Source: Ciona savignyi
Lineage: Eukaryota; Chordata; Ascidiacea; Phlebobranchia; Cionidae
Direction of reading: 5' to 3'
Assembly: GCA_000149265.1 (NCBI GenBank)
Contig: CH002837.1
Coordinates: 29,382-93,381, forward strand
DNA: 64,000 nt
In this document: piece after piece, positions 21,335-35,809 of the stretch
How positions within the stretch are numbered: position 1 is the stretch's first letter
Layout of the letters: every line of letters starts with the position of its first letter
Position numbers and translations under genes: made by a program
The notes under the pieces: generated by a model
Seen by the model: the letters and a program-made list of their open reading frames with translations, nothing else
What the model was told of the DNA's origin: nothing
Databases searched by the model: none

Positions 21335-24300
21335 GTAAGAGTTAAATTTCATACATTCGCATTATTAGGTTTTCAGGATGTGGTACTGTACAATAAATCA
21401 CTGTTCCGCATATTTTCTAAATTAAATCTTTCAAATAAGCAAAGTTTAAATAAAGCGGCTTCGCGAATGAACGCAAACAAAACAAGGCGACCGCAGCGGC
21501 GGAAGCCTAAAGATTGTTAGTTAGAGTGCGGGAAGGTGCGCAAACAATACCTACTGTGACGTAGGTGTCATCCTTACGGATATTTGGAACAGTATCACGC
21601 ACTGGGCTCAGGTAAGACATCACACCTGTCTCCTCATAACTGAGGACAAATTCTCATATATTTCAAGTGACGTTTGACGGGAATTTCGTTCCAGCTGCGC
21701 CTACAGCTCAAGTACCATATTTCTACCCAACTCAGTTTAATCAGCTATGTAACGAAATATAACGTTAGCTTGTCTTGATCCTAACAATTTAGCGAAAGCA
21801 CGCTCGAAACACTTATACACGCGCCATATTCCGGGCAAATTTCAGTTAAACAAATCTGACATTTAATATGTAGTTGTATTGGGAAGCAGGCGCCATTTTG
21901 TAATTTAACATCGGGAGAAAACCATATGGTTAACCGATATCCACAACATCAATCGACAAACAGATACGACGGGCATGTATGTATGTGTCCCTGATATAAT
22001 TGAAGGCTAATTAATAAACGACAATATTGGTACAAAACAATTTTATTCCATAACATATTTTATTTTCGACATTCCATCACGAAACACAATCATGTAATAC
22101 ATCGCACCAATTTCTGCACCAAACTCACTGTTATGTACAGTAGAAGGTAGCATTTTGCTTCGTTATACGGGCCATATTTCGATTAGCGACTGTAACCTTT
22201 AAACAAGAACACGATTACATAATTTGGTGCTATTTTACAGTTTACAGGGCAATCAGAAGGTGTTTTACATCGGATATGAATTAATGGAAGCGAACATTTT
22301 ATAAAACGTGACTATCGGGAGTGCGAGGTGACCGATTATTGTTAGCGGCGTTCGCGTTTGTCAATAACAATCAGGGGCGTATGTAATGTTGGCGCCATTT
22401 TGAAATTAAATTTTACTATATAACCAGCAAATGGACGTCATCGTTTAGCTCTGTATCGGATACTCTGGTGTGTGTTTGCCTAGAATTAATATGATGTGTG
22501 GGTTTTCTCGGTGATGGTGTGATTTAAAGTTTTTATTTCGAAATATGTTGCAAGGTATAATCCAATCGCTTTGTCCGGCCGCGTCACCGTTGACTTTGCT
22601 AATTATTACGTCACTAAAGGAGCACTATAATGGCGATTGCTTCCTATCATTATAAACGGAGATATATAGCGGCGATCGGCTAATTACATGATGCTGCATC
22701 CATTACAGCATCCCAGGACCTTTACCGTGGTTATGTGCGCAGAGTATTAATGCTCTTATTCCAATATACGATTGGACTGTTGTAACCGCCCATTACTTTT
22801 GATCGCATTAGATTAATTACCGCCCACATGTTTGGCCTTAATCGATGTAATTCACAGTTTGTTATCGAAAGTGACAGAGATTTGTAAAATCGACACAAAA
22901 AACTTCGAGCAAAGGAGTGAACTTCTAACTTGCGGTTTACAATTTTTTGTTGCATTAAAAATGGGTTAACCTAATATATACCACAATATTTCTACTGTTT
23001 TAATCATGTCTCCCATACATCGGCTTGTAAGTGCTGTAATACGACCGGTACCTATAAAATAAGTGTGGAAATGAATATACAATAAATCACTTAAGAATAT
23101 AAAGCGGCATTTTAATTTTTACTTTTCTGTAAATTGCAAATTAACATGTTGAAATTCATGGTGAATCTGGTGTGGTTATAATTTATTTGAAACTTGATGG
23201 ATGGATTTAAAATCAGTTTGGAAATAATTTGCGCGTTCTATAGATATTTGTCTATTACTTTGGTTGTCCAAATGAAATAGGAAATCCAACGTTCCCAGAA
23301 GTTGGAATCGCTGGCGGCAGCTGCTTGTTTGTTTCCGCGGGGTTGATGACTGCTCAGCCCGAGTCGGTGGTCGGTGCGAACATTGTGATTGTGTTGCGTG
23401 AATCGGGATTGTTTGATTTGACACTCAGGTCTTTGTTACTCGCTGGAGTGTGGCGCCAATCGGACTAGATAGGCGGGCAAATCAAATTGATGGCGATAAA
23501 AAGGTTATTTTAATCCCGAGCTGTCTTTTGTTTTCCCCGGGCAAATTAACAGCCCCAATGGAATCCCCGTTTCACGCTCTAACAGGGAAATCTTATTTGA
23601 GATATGCGCCTGTTCCTTTTATTCCAGTTTTTTCATATTTACATCACGTATAAACAATGGCCAAAGTTTTGGCGAGGCAATTAGGTTCGTTGTTTATACC
23701 GCCAGTTATCTGAGATTAATTTGTAAACGTCATTACGATTATTCTTTAAGTTGTTTTTGTGTATATGATGGTGAAAACATTTACCACCAATAGGCCGCTT
23801 TAATAATCTTTAAAAATAGGTCATAAATTTGCAACGTTAATTATTATTTTCTATTTGGTTAATTTAGAAATTGACATTTCGTGCAGTTTGAGAGAAAATG
23901 GTAACAACTCTTATATCGCTGGAAAATGAAACATTAAAACAGTGCATAAGGCGGAAGTAAACGTTTTCTAATCCCATTATCGTGTCCATTTAAAATCATA
24001 ACCATAATCTTAATCTTGTGTAGTATTTGCTGATGTGATGGATCAAATCGATCAATCATATATTGGTGTCAAATGCATAACTCACTTGGCTGCTAAGTTG
24101 GCCGCATGAAGACGATTTTGTGAAGAATTATAAGTCGTTAATTATGAAAGGGAGATTTGTTATAAACTGCGGGACATTCGACGTTTAGATGACCTTGGTA
24201 ACAACAAACATTATCGCGTTGCTCGACTATAATCTCAGGATTATGGTCGAACGCCACTTTCAAGTGAGCAACTTCGCGTTCGGGTTATGGCGCGTCGTGT

Positions 24301-27300
24301 TTGTGTTCCTACACAGAAACAAGCGCGAATTTAGATACCAAAGTAGCTATCCATCAAACGTAATTAGCCCAGTTTTCGTCGCAATAGCAGTGTCTTATAG
24401 AGGAGCCTTCCTCCAATCTCTTATCGATTACATCTATTTATTTACTGAAGCTTTGCCGGTGCCCGTCGCCTTGTAATAGCAGCAACAGCGCCGTCAGTTC
24501 ACCGCCGAGTGAAGCCTACTTTCTCAGCGCAGTCGCCGGGCAGACGCTAAAGGCGATGGATTTCGCAAGTCGGGGTGCGATTATGTTCGTTTATCGGTCG
24601 CTAATAGTCGGCGGCCGACATCTCGTAATCTTGCTGACGCCAATTCGTTAATCGGCGGCGCTGCGGGTTGTTTGGGTCTGAAACACGAATAGGGGAACCG
24701 ATGTTTACGGATCGAACGTTCAAAGCGAATGTTTTAAGCTTACCAGACGCACTGCATTAAAGCCACGTGCTGTTTATCACTATGATAATGTACAGACTTT
24801 GAATTCAGTCACGAAGTATTGAGTTATGATCATTATTTGGCGTTAAGCGACGACAATATTATTGATTTTAAAATTATTTTTATTTTTTCTATATTTTTAA
24901 CCTTCGGAACACAATTTACCTCCCCTTTACCATTTTACCTAACAAAAAATGTTTTATTGTTTAAATTTAAATTGTAAGAAATTCACACAAGAAAATTGCT
25001 CGACTCATGTAAACAATTCCACGGTGTGAATTCAGCCGTGAATAGGAAAAGTCGACATTGAGCTTTCCTTGTAAAACCTTCTACGGGAACTTTCCCACGA
25101 CGTTATATTGTTGTATTTTAATCCTGAACCTTCCGTGGAGAGTAGCACTTTGTCGGGCAAAACGGATATGCAACAAAGCAGTCTATTCGCTTCTAACTGT
25201 TAATCAACGCATGCACTCTGAGATCGAGAGCAGTTGGAAGGTGCTTTGAACCAATGATGCGCTTTCACCGCAGCAATCCGACAAAAGATTATTTAAATAG
25301 CAGCTTAGTTCCAATAGAACACCGGGTGAGCGACCTCTATCACATGCAGAAGTTATAATCGAAGCAAATTACAAAACCAATTTCAATCAGAGAAAACCTT
25401 AATTTTTAAATAAAGACAAACAATTTTGAAATGAAACTTTGTTAAAGTGCCTTGATTCACACGTCACCATTCAAGGAACGCCTCGTTCCATTTTGTACCA
25501 ACGCCAAAGCCATGTTGCTGAACAGTCGACTAAATAGGAAATAACACCTGTAATTAGATCGTTATAATAAATCAAATAAAACAACAAACTTCCCATAAAA
25601 CAAACTAATTCAGCAGGACGGTGAACAGTTTTATTTGTATCACGGGTACAAACACTTTGACCCACAACCTCTCAATTGTTCGGGATCATGTTACACCAAC
25701 CCTATGACGTCACACCATATTTAGACCACAACTGAGTATGTACGCTTATACGGGTAATCAGCGCAGTTTTAAGGAATCAATAAATCCTTATCGTAAATTG
25801 TGTATGCGCTTTGACATTATTAATTTGACTTAATTCTTTAAAGGATTTTAATGGATTAGTTAGGAATGCAAGGAAGTGGCATGCTTCCACTAAACCTCAA
25901 CAGAGTTGGACTTCCCTTTTTTGCATGTAGGCTCTTTCTTATAACCACTCTCACACAATGCACTGGTCAGTAAAGTATGTCCACTGATCATAATTCCAAG
26001 CTCACAAACATCTGCCGAAGTGGGCCGAAAACAAATTGTAAACGCCGGACGTTTGCTCTCTGGAGGGTTGACGCAATATCGCGCTAACGTCGCTCCATAA
26101 TCTTCTGTGGAAGTTGGCGATAAATCGTCACCAATGAAATGCCAATACCAGGCTAAACGGTGTCGGAAAATCCATACGAACGTCACGAGACGCCGCGTTT
26201 GCAATATTCTGCTGCAACTCTTTCCCGTGATGCCCGAGGGAACCGTTATAACTGACAAGTGGAAATGAAATGGTTAACGGATTGTTAAATGCAATTAAAC
26301 TGTTAGTTAATGGTCCCGTGAAAATGAAACGATTGGTACAAATCAGTTGCTGCATTTTGATAATATTAATGGATTACGAACAATATTTGTTTGGTTATCC
26401 TGTATCAGGAAGTTACGACACGGTTGGTCATTCTACGTCACGACGCCTATATTTCACGTCACACATAGTTGCCAGGAAACGGATTTACCGCTAACACGAT
26501 GGGTAAACAAGGCCAGGAAAAGCAGTTTACCGGTTACACGGAGAGCAAGCAAGACCCGTCCGTAATACTGGCGTCACCAGCGAACTCATCATTATTCAGA
26601 TGCCACGCGCGTGCAGTTGCTTATCATGGTTTAAAAAAATCTATGTTGCTGCAAATCAGGCAGTTCGAGATTGAGAGAAATATTGGCGGGGGTTGTATGA
26701 AGAAGGAGTCGGACCAACATCTTTTCAATCTGCGGCGATTAGTCGTTGTGCGATCCCCGGGTGATCGACGTCACATCGCGTAGAAACTGTGAAATCCATT
26801 CGTTCCAGCGATCAACTTAACACACTGTTATTCTCTATCAAACGTATCTTAGTGCCATGTTGCCGCCATAGATAATATCGTCTGTTGGTCACGTGCCGCG
26901 AAGATGCTTACCTAAACCAAACACCTCAGTGTCGGTGTCATTGTTGGACTTACAAATTGTTTCCGGATTTCGATACATGTGCTTTTTTAAAAAATGTCAA
27001 AAAAGTTAATTCGGATCTTCATATTCGGCACTACGAGCGATCTGCATTAAATGCTCATCCAACAATATATCAGCGATGTCTAAACCAACTGCTTTCTCAA
27101 TGTTGCTCTAGACGCAGGTGAAATGTCACTATACCGTGTCGATCATTTCTCTGTGTTAATGAGCACTTATAGTGCTAAATTGCTCAATTAGATCCGAATT
27201 TTGGAAATGTAATTGAACATAATTTTTCATGTTTAGTGGCCCAACGGTTAGCTCGACTGTATCCACAGTATACAGTATAAAATCGGATCTGTGTCCAGGA

Positions 27301-30300
27301 ATACTGGATTCAGAACCAGGTATGTTAAAAAACATGTCCTTTAAACACAAATCATGAAGCGAAATCTGCTTTGATTTGAAAGTGTATAGCCAACCATATG
27401 TGTGACGTAGCAGCTACGGGAGACAAACGATATAATCGAAATTTCTGGAACATATCCCACTTGGTTCGGTTCCAAGACCCTTGTAATTGGAAGGAAACCA
27501 CATAGTGGACGGAACCACCCGTGGATTCAGCTCTTGGTTCCAGTTCGTTCGGTGGAGTGAAGTAGCAACTCATCTGAACCATGCAGACCAAATATTTCCC
27601 ACCACGTTCAGGGGCATTTCCATGTCATTTTCACTGCAATGATCTTATCTTGGGGCGCGAATAATGGGCGAACGACAGGAAAGCACCACTTGTACCTTTG
27701 AGCCTAAATTTTCCGTCTTGACGACTTTCAGTTTCCGGTCGCAGTGAAGGTTTGCCACAAAACGTTCGTTAAATCGAAAACGTGTTTTACGAAACAAAAA
27801 AACATGTTATTAAGCATTCCATGTTTTTTTGAAATTTAAAAATAAAAAGACGTATTTTAGTCGAGGTTCCCATGAATGCCATTCTCTTACCGTTTTCACA
27901 AAGCATTCCCTGAAAACCATACAAGACTAAAATATTCGTGAAACGCAGTAAACCCTCGGATTATCGAGATGTATAATTATGAGTTTGACCAGCGCGTCGA
28001 TAAAAATTATTTCAACATATTTGGGAAGTTCTCTCGTCTGGCAGGTTTCATGATTTTAATTAGAGGTCATTGATTGTTACGGGATTTGCTTTTGTTTTGT
28101 AAATGATGCTATTTTATTGAACAAATGGGCTTATTTGTGGTTCATTCGGGCAGTGGTAATATATAGCTGTGGTGACGATTGACTCCGCTGCGATTGCAAT
28201 AAATCACAACGGGGGACAAACAAACTTTAATAAGTTTTCTTTGTGTTGACGCGACCGATCCGGCTTTGTAATTAAGCGGGGGTTGGAGTTGAGATTACAA
28301 TGTTGGATTATACCCGGGAACGACCTGAGCAATTGAAAGGCGAAATTAAAGGGGGGAGGGTGTAAGCTTAAATTTAACTCCCAATTATTCGCGGTGCCTA
28401 ATACATATGACATGCGGAGGTTGGCACGTGAATGTGATACGCCGTGGTTTATGTTGAATAACAGACCTGTCATTTTTCCACGTGATCCCGACAGAGAATA
28501 TCCATTAGATTACTTTAGGAAAGGCCGATTAAGCCAAACGCGCTTATTTAGCCAACCCGTTAACGCGTTCCGAGCTGACAGATCGTAGATCCGACCTCCT
28601 GTGGGAAATGCGGGGTTTGCGCGGCTCAGCGATTCCAGGGAGGCAAAATTATTTACCCGGCAGATTTTGTCGCGAAGTGGCATCCTTGTCAGGCGGCTAA
28701 TCAGCAGACATAATCCCAACCGAGCAAACCCGATTATCGCTTCGCTATTGTCTCTGCGGGACGCGGGTCGCTGTTTGTTTTACTCAGAAATTCGCCACAT
28801 TTCGGGCCATTGAGCTGGGAGATGTCAATGAGAACATCCAATCGGTTTGTCGCCCCTGCCATTACAGCCTAGAATATCCAATAATCTGCGCCACGCTGAG
28901 AGTGACAGCAAGCATTCTACGCTTGATTAAAACAACAGATTAAGCTTCTCTGATCTATTAATCGCCAAGTTGGAACATTTGTTTTTCAAACCATGTAGTC
29001 TGATCTGTTGAAGTGTTTTCACACGACGTTTTCTATCCCGCAGGCGGATGTTTCCTTCTTTCAAGGTGAAGGTGAGCGGCCTGAGCAAAAGCGCCAAGTA
29101 CATAATGCTCATGGACATCGTGGCTGCGGATGACTGCAGATATAAATTCCACAATTCAAGGTGGATGGTGGCTGGAAAGGCCGACCCAGAGTTGCCAAAA
29201 CGAATGTACATTCACCCTGATTCACCAGCCACAGGGGTGCAGTGGATGAATCGACCCGGAGTGTCGTTCCACAAACTCAAACTCACCAACAACATAGCGG
29301 ATCCACACGGTCATGTAAGTAAGAACAGCATACTTTAAATATACAAGCATGCGTTGCATCTAACTTAAATATTTATACTCACTTTTACCCACACTAAACT
29401 AACCGTGTAAAACTGCAAAGCGCATCACCTTTCTAAAATTCGTGAAACTGTATGTTCCGGCTAAAGGTGTTTTTATGAAAACCCCGCCATTTTGTTTATG
29501 CAGTTCCCCCTAACGATAAAGTTGTGTTGAAATATTTGCATCGTTTTCGCCTAATACTCGCTCTAGTGAACCACTTAGTTCAATTAACCGTTGCTTGTCC
29601 AGCTTGATTAAATAAAGTCATTTCGGCCACAAAGTGAGGCCGATTCGACCTCCCTTCAAACCAATTATCGGTCATAGAGCTATGAGCTAAAACTGGCCAT
29701 GGCTAAAGACCGAAAATTGGAGTACGGGCCAAGCCGCAAAACCTTCAATACAGCTACTGATAAGAAATGACGATGATAGGCATCGTTGTTCCTATCGCAG
29801 CCGATCTAAGCTAACCAAGCGAATCAAATTACGCGCTTATTTGTAACGGCGTCTAGTAGGCGAAAGCGATTCCCCAACCGAAATTACTTGTCCAGCGATT
29901 TTGTGGAATAATGGCGCCAAAAACAAAGCTGCCGCTTCTTAAAAATACATACCAACCAGCGGGTGGTGGATACATAGAGTTATAACAGGCTGTAAAACAG
30001 CCGAATAGCCTGGGCAGAAAATTAAAGTCTGTGGAGTGCGGTTTTTCCTCCTCTGACCGGATATTTGGTTCACTGTCCAGACAGAAGTTCCGACCCGATC
30101 CTTTGGCTGTAAACTACATAGATGTTAAAATCCTTCTCGGGCGCCGACGGATGCTTCAAACTCCCAAGTCGAAGTGATCTTAGAGGGAGCATAGGCCGTG
30201 TTACTAGACATGCCTCCCCTGGCATGGTCACGCTGAGATTTACAGTGTTATATTCAGGGCCATAACCCGGGCTTTGAATGAGGCATAATTCGTCAAAGCG

Positions 30301-33300
30301 TTTTTGTGGCCGGTAAAGCCTATTCGAAGGTCAGCTTGGCGCCACAAACAGTTAACAACCAGCAGGGAGTCCATAGGGAAAATAAAATCTAATCTTGCGA
30401 CTCTATGTTAGACTCCACGACGTGTTAGAAGATATTTATTAACAAATTTGATTTACATAAATAGTCCATACATATGTCGCCGTCTCATAAACCAACCAGT
30501 TAACCCCGAACGAATTGTATTAACCTAATGGAAATCGAATCCTCAGGGGTGTAAATATGTTGCCTCGCTAGTTTAACACTCCGCCTTTTATTTGCAGACA
30601 ATTCTGAACTCCATGCACAAGTATCAGCCTCGTTTCCACGTTGTTCGATGTGGAGACCTTGCCAAACTGCCATATTGTGCATTCAGGACATATGTCTTCA
30701 AAGAGATGCAGTTCATCGCTGTGACAGCCTACCAGAATGAGAAGGTGAATTATTTTACCCGTTGTGTGCGATTTCCAAGTCGCTTCGACCTCTTATCACC
30801 AGCCAGAACAATTTCCCAGCCGTCGATATCTTAAAACTGGCGACTATGGTACTCTGTTAGAGTCACGGTTGCCACTTACACGGGCGCCTTCGTTTGATCC
30901 GATCTCGATAGTGCGATGTTTTGTAAGCACCTTTAACTATTCGCAGTATGGGAAGAAGTCCTAGTTCATAATACGGTTGTTTATTTTCCACGCGTTATGT
31001 GCTTGGAAGTACAAGCAAAACATTAGCACTTTCCCTCGTGTACATGACACACGCCTTTGTCGACTAATTCCTGTTTGAACTGAGGCGTTTACACTTTACA
31101 AGATCAAATCAACGTGGTGTTAGCGCCTTGATCCGCGAGATCTTTTAATGACTATGAAAACATAGATGTAGGATACCGGAAAGGTCGGAGCTATAAAATT
31201 GGGCAAGTAAGTTAGAATTCGTTGTTTTGAAAGTTTGGGGTTGACCATCATTGCTTGGATTTTTTTCGATTGGAAACTGAAACGAGGATGCGCTCGAATA
31301 GAATTGAAACCGGTGGAGTGGCTCGAACTTGGCGTTTGCGGCGTGTACTTTGTAGACACTTGACCAAGGGTGCGACTGCATATCAAAACAAACAGATAAG
31401 ATGTAAGGACCAGGCGCTCAATTTGCCTTTCCTGCTATTCTCTTATACAATTCGACAACACGTAACCAGTGGAATTCCGCTTTAATGTGAATCTACACCT
31501 GCCAATGGGAGTACGCATGTTATGACGCGGTCTATCGCCCGGACTGGTGGAATCTCGTCCCCAGATGTCGAGTAATTTGCACAAAACCACTTTCAACCCG
31601 CAAAGGTGAAAAATCCAAAAAGTTTTGCGAAATTTCAGCGGGTAGAACACAACACACTGTTTTGCTTAGAAAGTGTTACCTATGTATTATGGTCGGTTTA
31701 AATAAAATGGTAATTTTCGTATAGAACGCTAAACGAGAAATTATAACGCTGATGGCTTTTCGTTGTCACTTCAGTGCTACTCGCCCAATTGCGCGATCAG
31801 GACAAATGACACGAACGCGCGAATTATGACGCCAAATCAACTGCGCGGCTATCACGTTGGTGGTGGTAATACAACGAAGAAAAACAATTATTTTCCGATA
31901 ATCCGTTGCTTTGCGCGGCTCTGGGAACAAGGAACTGCAAATCGGGGTCGGATTATCGGCGTCAGATCGTCGCCTACACCAAGCGTCACCATCGCATCTG
32001 TCTCTGTCACAACAGATAAGCAATGGTGTGTGTACCTTCGCAGGTAGATAGTGGATCGGGGAAATTTTCTCACTCGACCGCCGCCCTCTGCTCGTTTCCC
32101 CGCGGAGACTAGCTGGCGCCGCCCGATCACGCCCCATGCGCTAATCCAAAGCACAAAAACCTGTCAGATTTCACACAAATACACTTTTGCTGCATATCGC
32201 CGGGAAACATCAGCACGTACCCCAATTCTTATGCTTAATTAAACAAAATGAAAATACTTTGCCCATGTCAGCCTACGACATTTTTAAACTTTAATTTACA
32301 TTGTTAACCGGCGTTGTAGATTATACAGAAACTTTATTTATAACTACTTTTGCAGATAACTCAACTCAAAATTGACCACAATCCGTTTGCGAAGGGATTC
32401 AGGGATTCTGGCAGCGGGAAACGAGAAAAAAGGTGAATTCATTTTGGAGTTTCGTACGAAATTCAGTTATGTTTAAAATATTACATCAGTGTGTCACCAC
32501 GCTTTAATTGTATACAAAAATCAACTACTAAAAATCGATTTTAAATAAAACATATAGTCTATTAACAAATTAAATTCGTTTTGATATTTTATATAATTTT
32601 TGCAACTATTCTAAATGGACATTTCCGCCAGAAGACAGCACTTCCACCTGCAGCAGCAGTTAGTTGGAAGTCACAAGGAAACCTCAAGCAACCCACACCG
32701 GCACCTATACTCGAATTCCGATCGAACAGGTAATTTTGCAAAAATGCAAAACTTTGAGAATTAGGAGAAATATATGTCCCTTACAACTTAAACTTTCATA
32801 AAAAGTCAAACGTCGTGCTTAGCAATGACAGGTAATAACCAGGTACAATACCCAACAGCTAGTACAAAAGATACTCTTGTCAAAAATATTACAACATCAT
32901 CATCCCTGGTATACTATACACTCTCTCTGTCGATATTAGCCACCCGGGATTTATGTCTACCACATTTTTAATTTTATTTTTATTCCAATTAATTACAAAA
33001 CTTTCGCCACAGATTGTAATGTTTCTACTGATGACGACACAAGAGCAAACAACAGTGGTAGCAGTACTTCATCGATTACGTCACCAATTCGAACCGAAAA
33101 ACGGGGAGTAGATTCCGCGTGCGCCGTAGGAGACAATTCAACGAAAATATCGCGAAACTCGATCGCGGACGACGAGCATTTGAGCACGGATGAAAAATCC
33201 AAGAATGAAGTTTTCAAACAAGAGAGATTACCATCGCCGATCAAAAAAAGCCCTGAACCAAGCAACCATCGAGACTCACCACATTCGCCCCTCAAACCTC

Positions 33301-34349
33301 GAGTCAAAGACTCCCCAATGACATCATCAAGTACTCTGTCATCACCAATTCCAATCCACCCAGGTTTAACAGGTCCAGGTGGTTATCCTAATGCATTTAT
33401 GCCGCACTTAACGCCAGCAGCTGCATACCAGTTCCTACACCCAAGTCAAATGAATGCACTGAGTGCTGCAATGTCAAGTAACGCAGGGAACCCTTACTCC
33501 CACCTCGGTTCTTTTAACCCAGCTCTACTTCAAGCTGTGGTGAATGCAGGGGGGATGTCGTCGCTCCACCGTCCTTCCTCACAAACTCATTCCCAGTTTC
33601 TTGCTGGGCTCGGTGCAGCTTCATCGTCCCAACCACTATCTTCATTATTCTCCAATACTCCACCGCTTTCTGCTTTTAATCCTTACGCTAACTTCTTCCC
33701 ATATGGATCAGCAGCAGCTGCAGCAGCGCTAGGGTTTCCTCCTCCGGCTGCTGGCGCATCTTCTTCTTCCCTTCCAGGCGGAAGAGCCGAACCATCATCT
33801 GGAAGACCAATTTCCCCCTTGTCTTTAGCCAACCGGCTGTACCGACAGACCAACGGCCACCATCATTCCTTCAACAAAACCTTCACCGACCAGTCTTCAC
33901 CGCCTCTGCTTGTTCCTGGGATGCTTCCTTCATCATCACCGAGAATAGGAGCAAACTACAACGCTAAAAACTCGCGATTCTCCCCTTATGCGATGCCATT
34001 TTTCGGTTTTCCTTCATTTCGTACGCACCCCGGTAACGAAGCAAATGGGAACCGATTCGATTTTTCCCAACTTCCCCGAACGCAGCAATCCGATTCGAAT
34101 GATTCCAAATGTCGTAGATCCGGCTCAGGTTCACCAATGTCTTCCTCTTCATCTCCGACAACAAGAGTCAGAACGATCTCAGAATCGTCTGACGGAGCAA
34201 AAGTGGAGCCGTGTAATAGATCGCCCAGCGGCTACCACAGTCCATCCATTTCCTCTGCAGTCCAGGAGTTAAGAAATATGGAGAACTTGGTTTCTGGTTT
34301 AGACAAAGCCCGGCGACACTCCGAAGAACTTAGATTAAACAAAGTATAG
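20958..34349 (+). CDS. Tbx2/3: T-box transcription factor Tbx2/3, complete
   Basis: Nuclear DNA-binding factor of the Tbx2 subfamily, known mainly as a transcriptional repressor in development. Coding exons: 20958-21334, 29044-29314, 30598-30744, 32356-32432, 32632-32729 and 33013-34349. All have GT/AG borders and consistent phase, giving 768 codons plus stop. The T-box covers roughly residues 100-290: [21 protein letters not shown], then [63 protein letters not shown], and FAKGFRDSG with a basic KREKRRQ end. The diagnostic [20 protein letters not shown] places it in Tbx2/3/4/5, and the long Ser/Pro/Ala-rich C-terminus and [12 protein letters not shown] point to Tbx2/3. The start is the first ATG after an in-frame TGA at 20910. 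Its downstream neighbour is BCAS3, as in vertebrates. Confidence 0.95.
21335..29043 (+). other. Tbx2/3: Tbx2/3 intron 1 (7.7 kb)
   Basis: No coding signal convincingly on either strand. The composition is uneven: GC-richer blocks at about 23290-23600, 24470-24690 and 28200-28900 lie among AT-rich DNA. The 24470-24690 block includes GTCGGCGGCCGAC and TTAATCGGCGGCG. Large first introns of developmental regulators often hold enhancers, which is an inference here. Confidence 0.5.
29044..29314 (+). CDS. Tbx2/3: Tbx2/3 exon 2: central T-box
   Basis: Acceptor TATCCCGCAG, donor GTAAGT. Encodes [20 protein letters not shown] through [22 protein letters not shown]-contact and dimer-surface motifs of the family ([23 protein letters not shown]) are intact. 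NRPG occupies the position where vertebrates have a short SK/KP linker before VSFHKL. Confidence 0.95.
30598..30744 (+). CDS. Tbx2/3: Tbx2/3 exon 3: T-box
   Basis: 49 codons in phase 0 after TTTGCAG, ending before GTGAAT. Encodes [17 protein letters not shown] to [11 protein letters not shown], among the most conserved T-box segments. [12 protein letters not shown] differs from the vertebrate Tbx2 counterpart. Confidence 0.95.
32356..32432 (+). CDS. Tbx2/3: Tbx2/3 exon 4: end of T-box
   Basis: Acceptor CTTTTGCAG, donor GTGAAT within an Arg codon. Encodes [19 protein letters not shown] and the basic GKREK. The Phe-containing C-terminal helix of the T-box inserts into the DNA minor groove in known structures. 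Confidence 0.94.
32632..32729 (+). CDS. Tbx2/3: Tbx2/3 exon 5: post-T-box linker
   Basis: Acceptor ATTTCCGCCAG completes the Arg codon; the donor is GTAATT. Encodes a basic, His/Gln-rich linker ([17 protein letters not shown]). The basic run shared with exon 4 could act as a nuclear localisation signal. Confidence 0.85.
33013..34349 (+). CDS. Tbx2/3: Tbx2/3 exon 6: long C-terminal regulatory region
   Basis: Starts after TTCGCCACAG and runs to TAG at 34347-34349 (445 codons). Ser/Pro-rich with [10 protein letters not shown], an Ala run in [11 protein letters not shown], and several Ser tracts. The last 35 residues contain [16 protein letters not shown], a helix-like segment resembling the conserved C-terminal region of Tbx2/3 repressors. 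The TAG is followed by untranslated sequence with no clear AATAAA nearby. Confidence 0.93.
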
Positions 34350-35809
34350 CAGAAGTGAACAAACATTAACATTTATAAATTACGAGTCGCGGGAATAAGC
34401 TGTTAAAAGATACCGTAGTACCTCAAAGCGCATCAAATTTGAGGCGACTCTTGTAGAATTCTTATTGATGACATTCGATCACGTTCATTGACACTTTTCA
34501 CCCTTTGAATTCCTTCGTTTGGTTCAATTAATGAATATCAGCCGAATAGTATATGGTACACCATGATATACTTCCCTCAGACCTTATACCTCAGAGCGCT
34601 GACAACGTACTGGGCCTTGGAACGTACGTCTGCAAGCTGCCAGTGAACTAAACACAAACATTGCGCGCTCAATGTTTTAATGTTTCAAGTCGTAATGGCT
34701 GGATTTATAATGTTCCCATATCGTACGCAACACAAGTTATATTCCTATCCGAAACGCTGTTAGTATTTCATATTGTTTATTTTATGTTGTGTTTGTCGCC
34801 GTTTATTTATAATCTGTTATGTTCTGGATAATTTAAATTTCAAGTTTGCAAAAAAGTAGAAAGAATACCGACGATCAAATCGTCTGTTATCGTTAAATTT
34901 AGTTCTTAGTTGTGGAGTTAGAAATAGTTTGTGCAATTTAAAAATGGGATTATAGTTGTATTGGTCTTCGTTTTGTGCAGTAACGTTACTTCGCTTATTC
35001 TTCCTTTCAAAGCAATACATTATGGACATTCAACATGTGTGTTGTGCAGTAAAAATATACAGTTACGTTATATCTCGGCAAAACATTCTTTTATCGGGAA
35101 ATACGACACCTGAGCCATTTTGTTACAGTTGGCCGAGGTTTGAGTTTAGATTCTGTCGGATAACTCCCGGGGAACTGTCGAAGCAAAGCATTTCAGCAAT
35201 GAAAATTGAAAACCAAGTGAGATTAAACAAAACAAATTCAACAAAGGATTTAGAAGAGATCGTCTAAGAGATATGATTACGAATTAGGGGCCTACTTTCC
35301 CAAAGGCGCCCAGTAGTTGTATATGGCGCCAGTCTGTCTTTATTTTAACTAACCACTAACAAACCGATTAACTTCTGTTTCGAGTCTCCGCCTGCTATTG
35401 TATTAGTAAGGTACCTAATATAAATGTTTACAAACCGCCACTTCGTCTTAAACAGCAGCCGATGACAGGGCCCGCAATTTATTACGCGATCCACATAAAC
35501 AAGAAATTTTAATGGAAATGTATCTTACCAAATGCTTCCATTTAACTAAAAGATTTAAACAAAATTTAACAGGTGTTTTACATGTGATGCAATTTAGGAA
35601 AGTAGAAGGAACATAAATTTGGAGTTTACATTTATTCATTTTCACAGCAACCTGCCAAGTTTTAATTGGACTCTGCACACTATAGTGTGGGTATAGCAGT
35701 TACTAGTTATACATTTGGACACAAAATCATTGTCGATATTATTTGGTTGATATGGTGTATGGCCCATGATAAAGGTTGCACTAAAATATTCATAAGCTTC
35801 TGTCTCATT

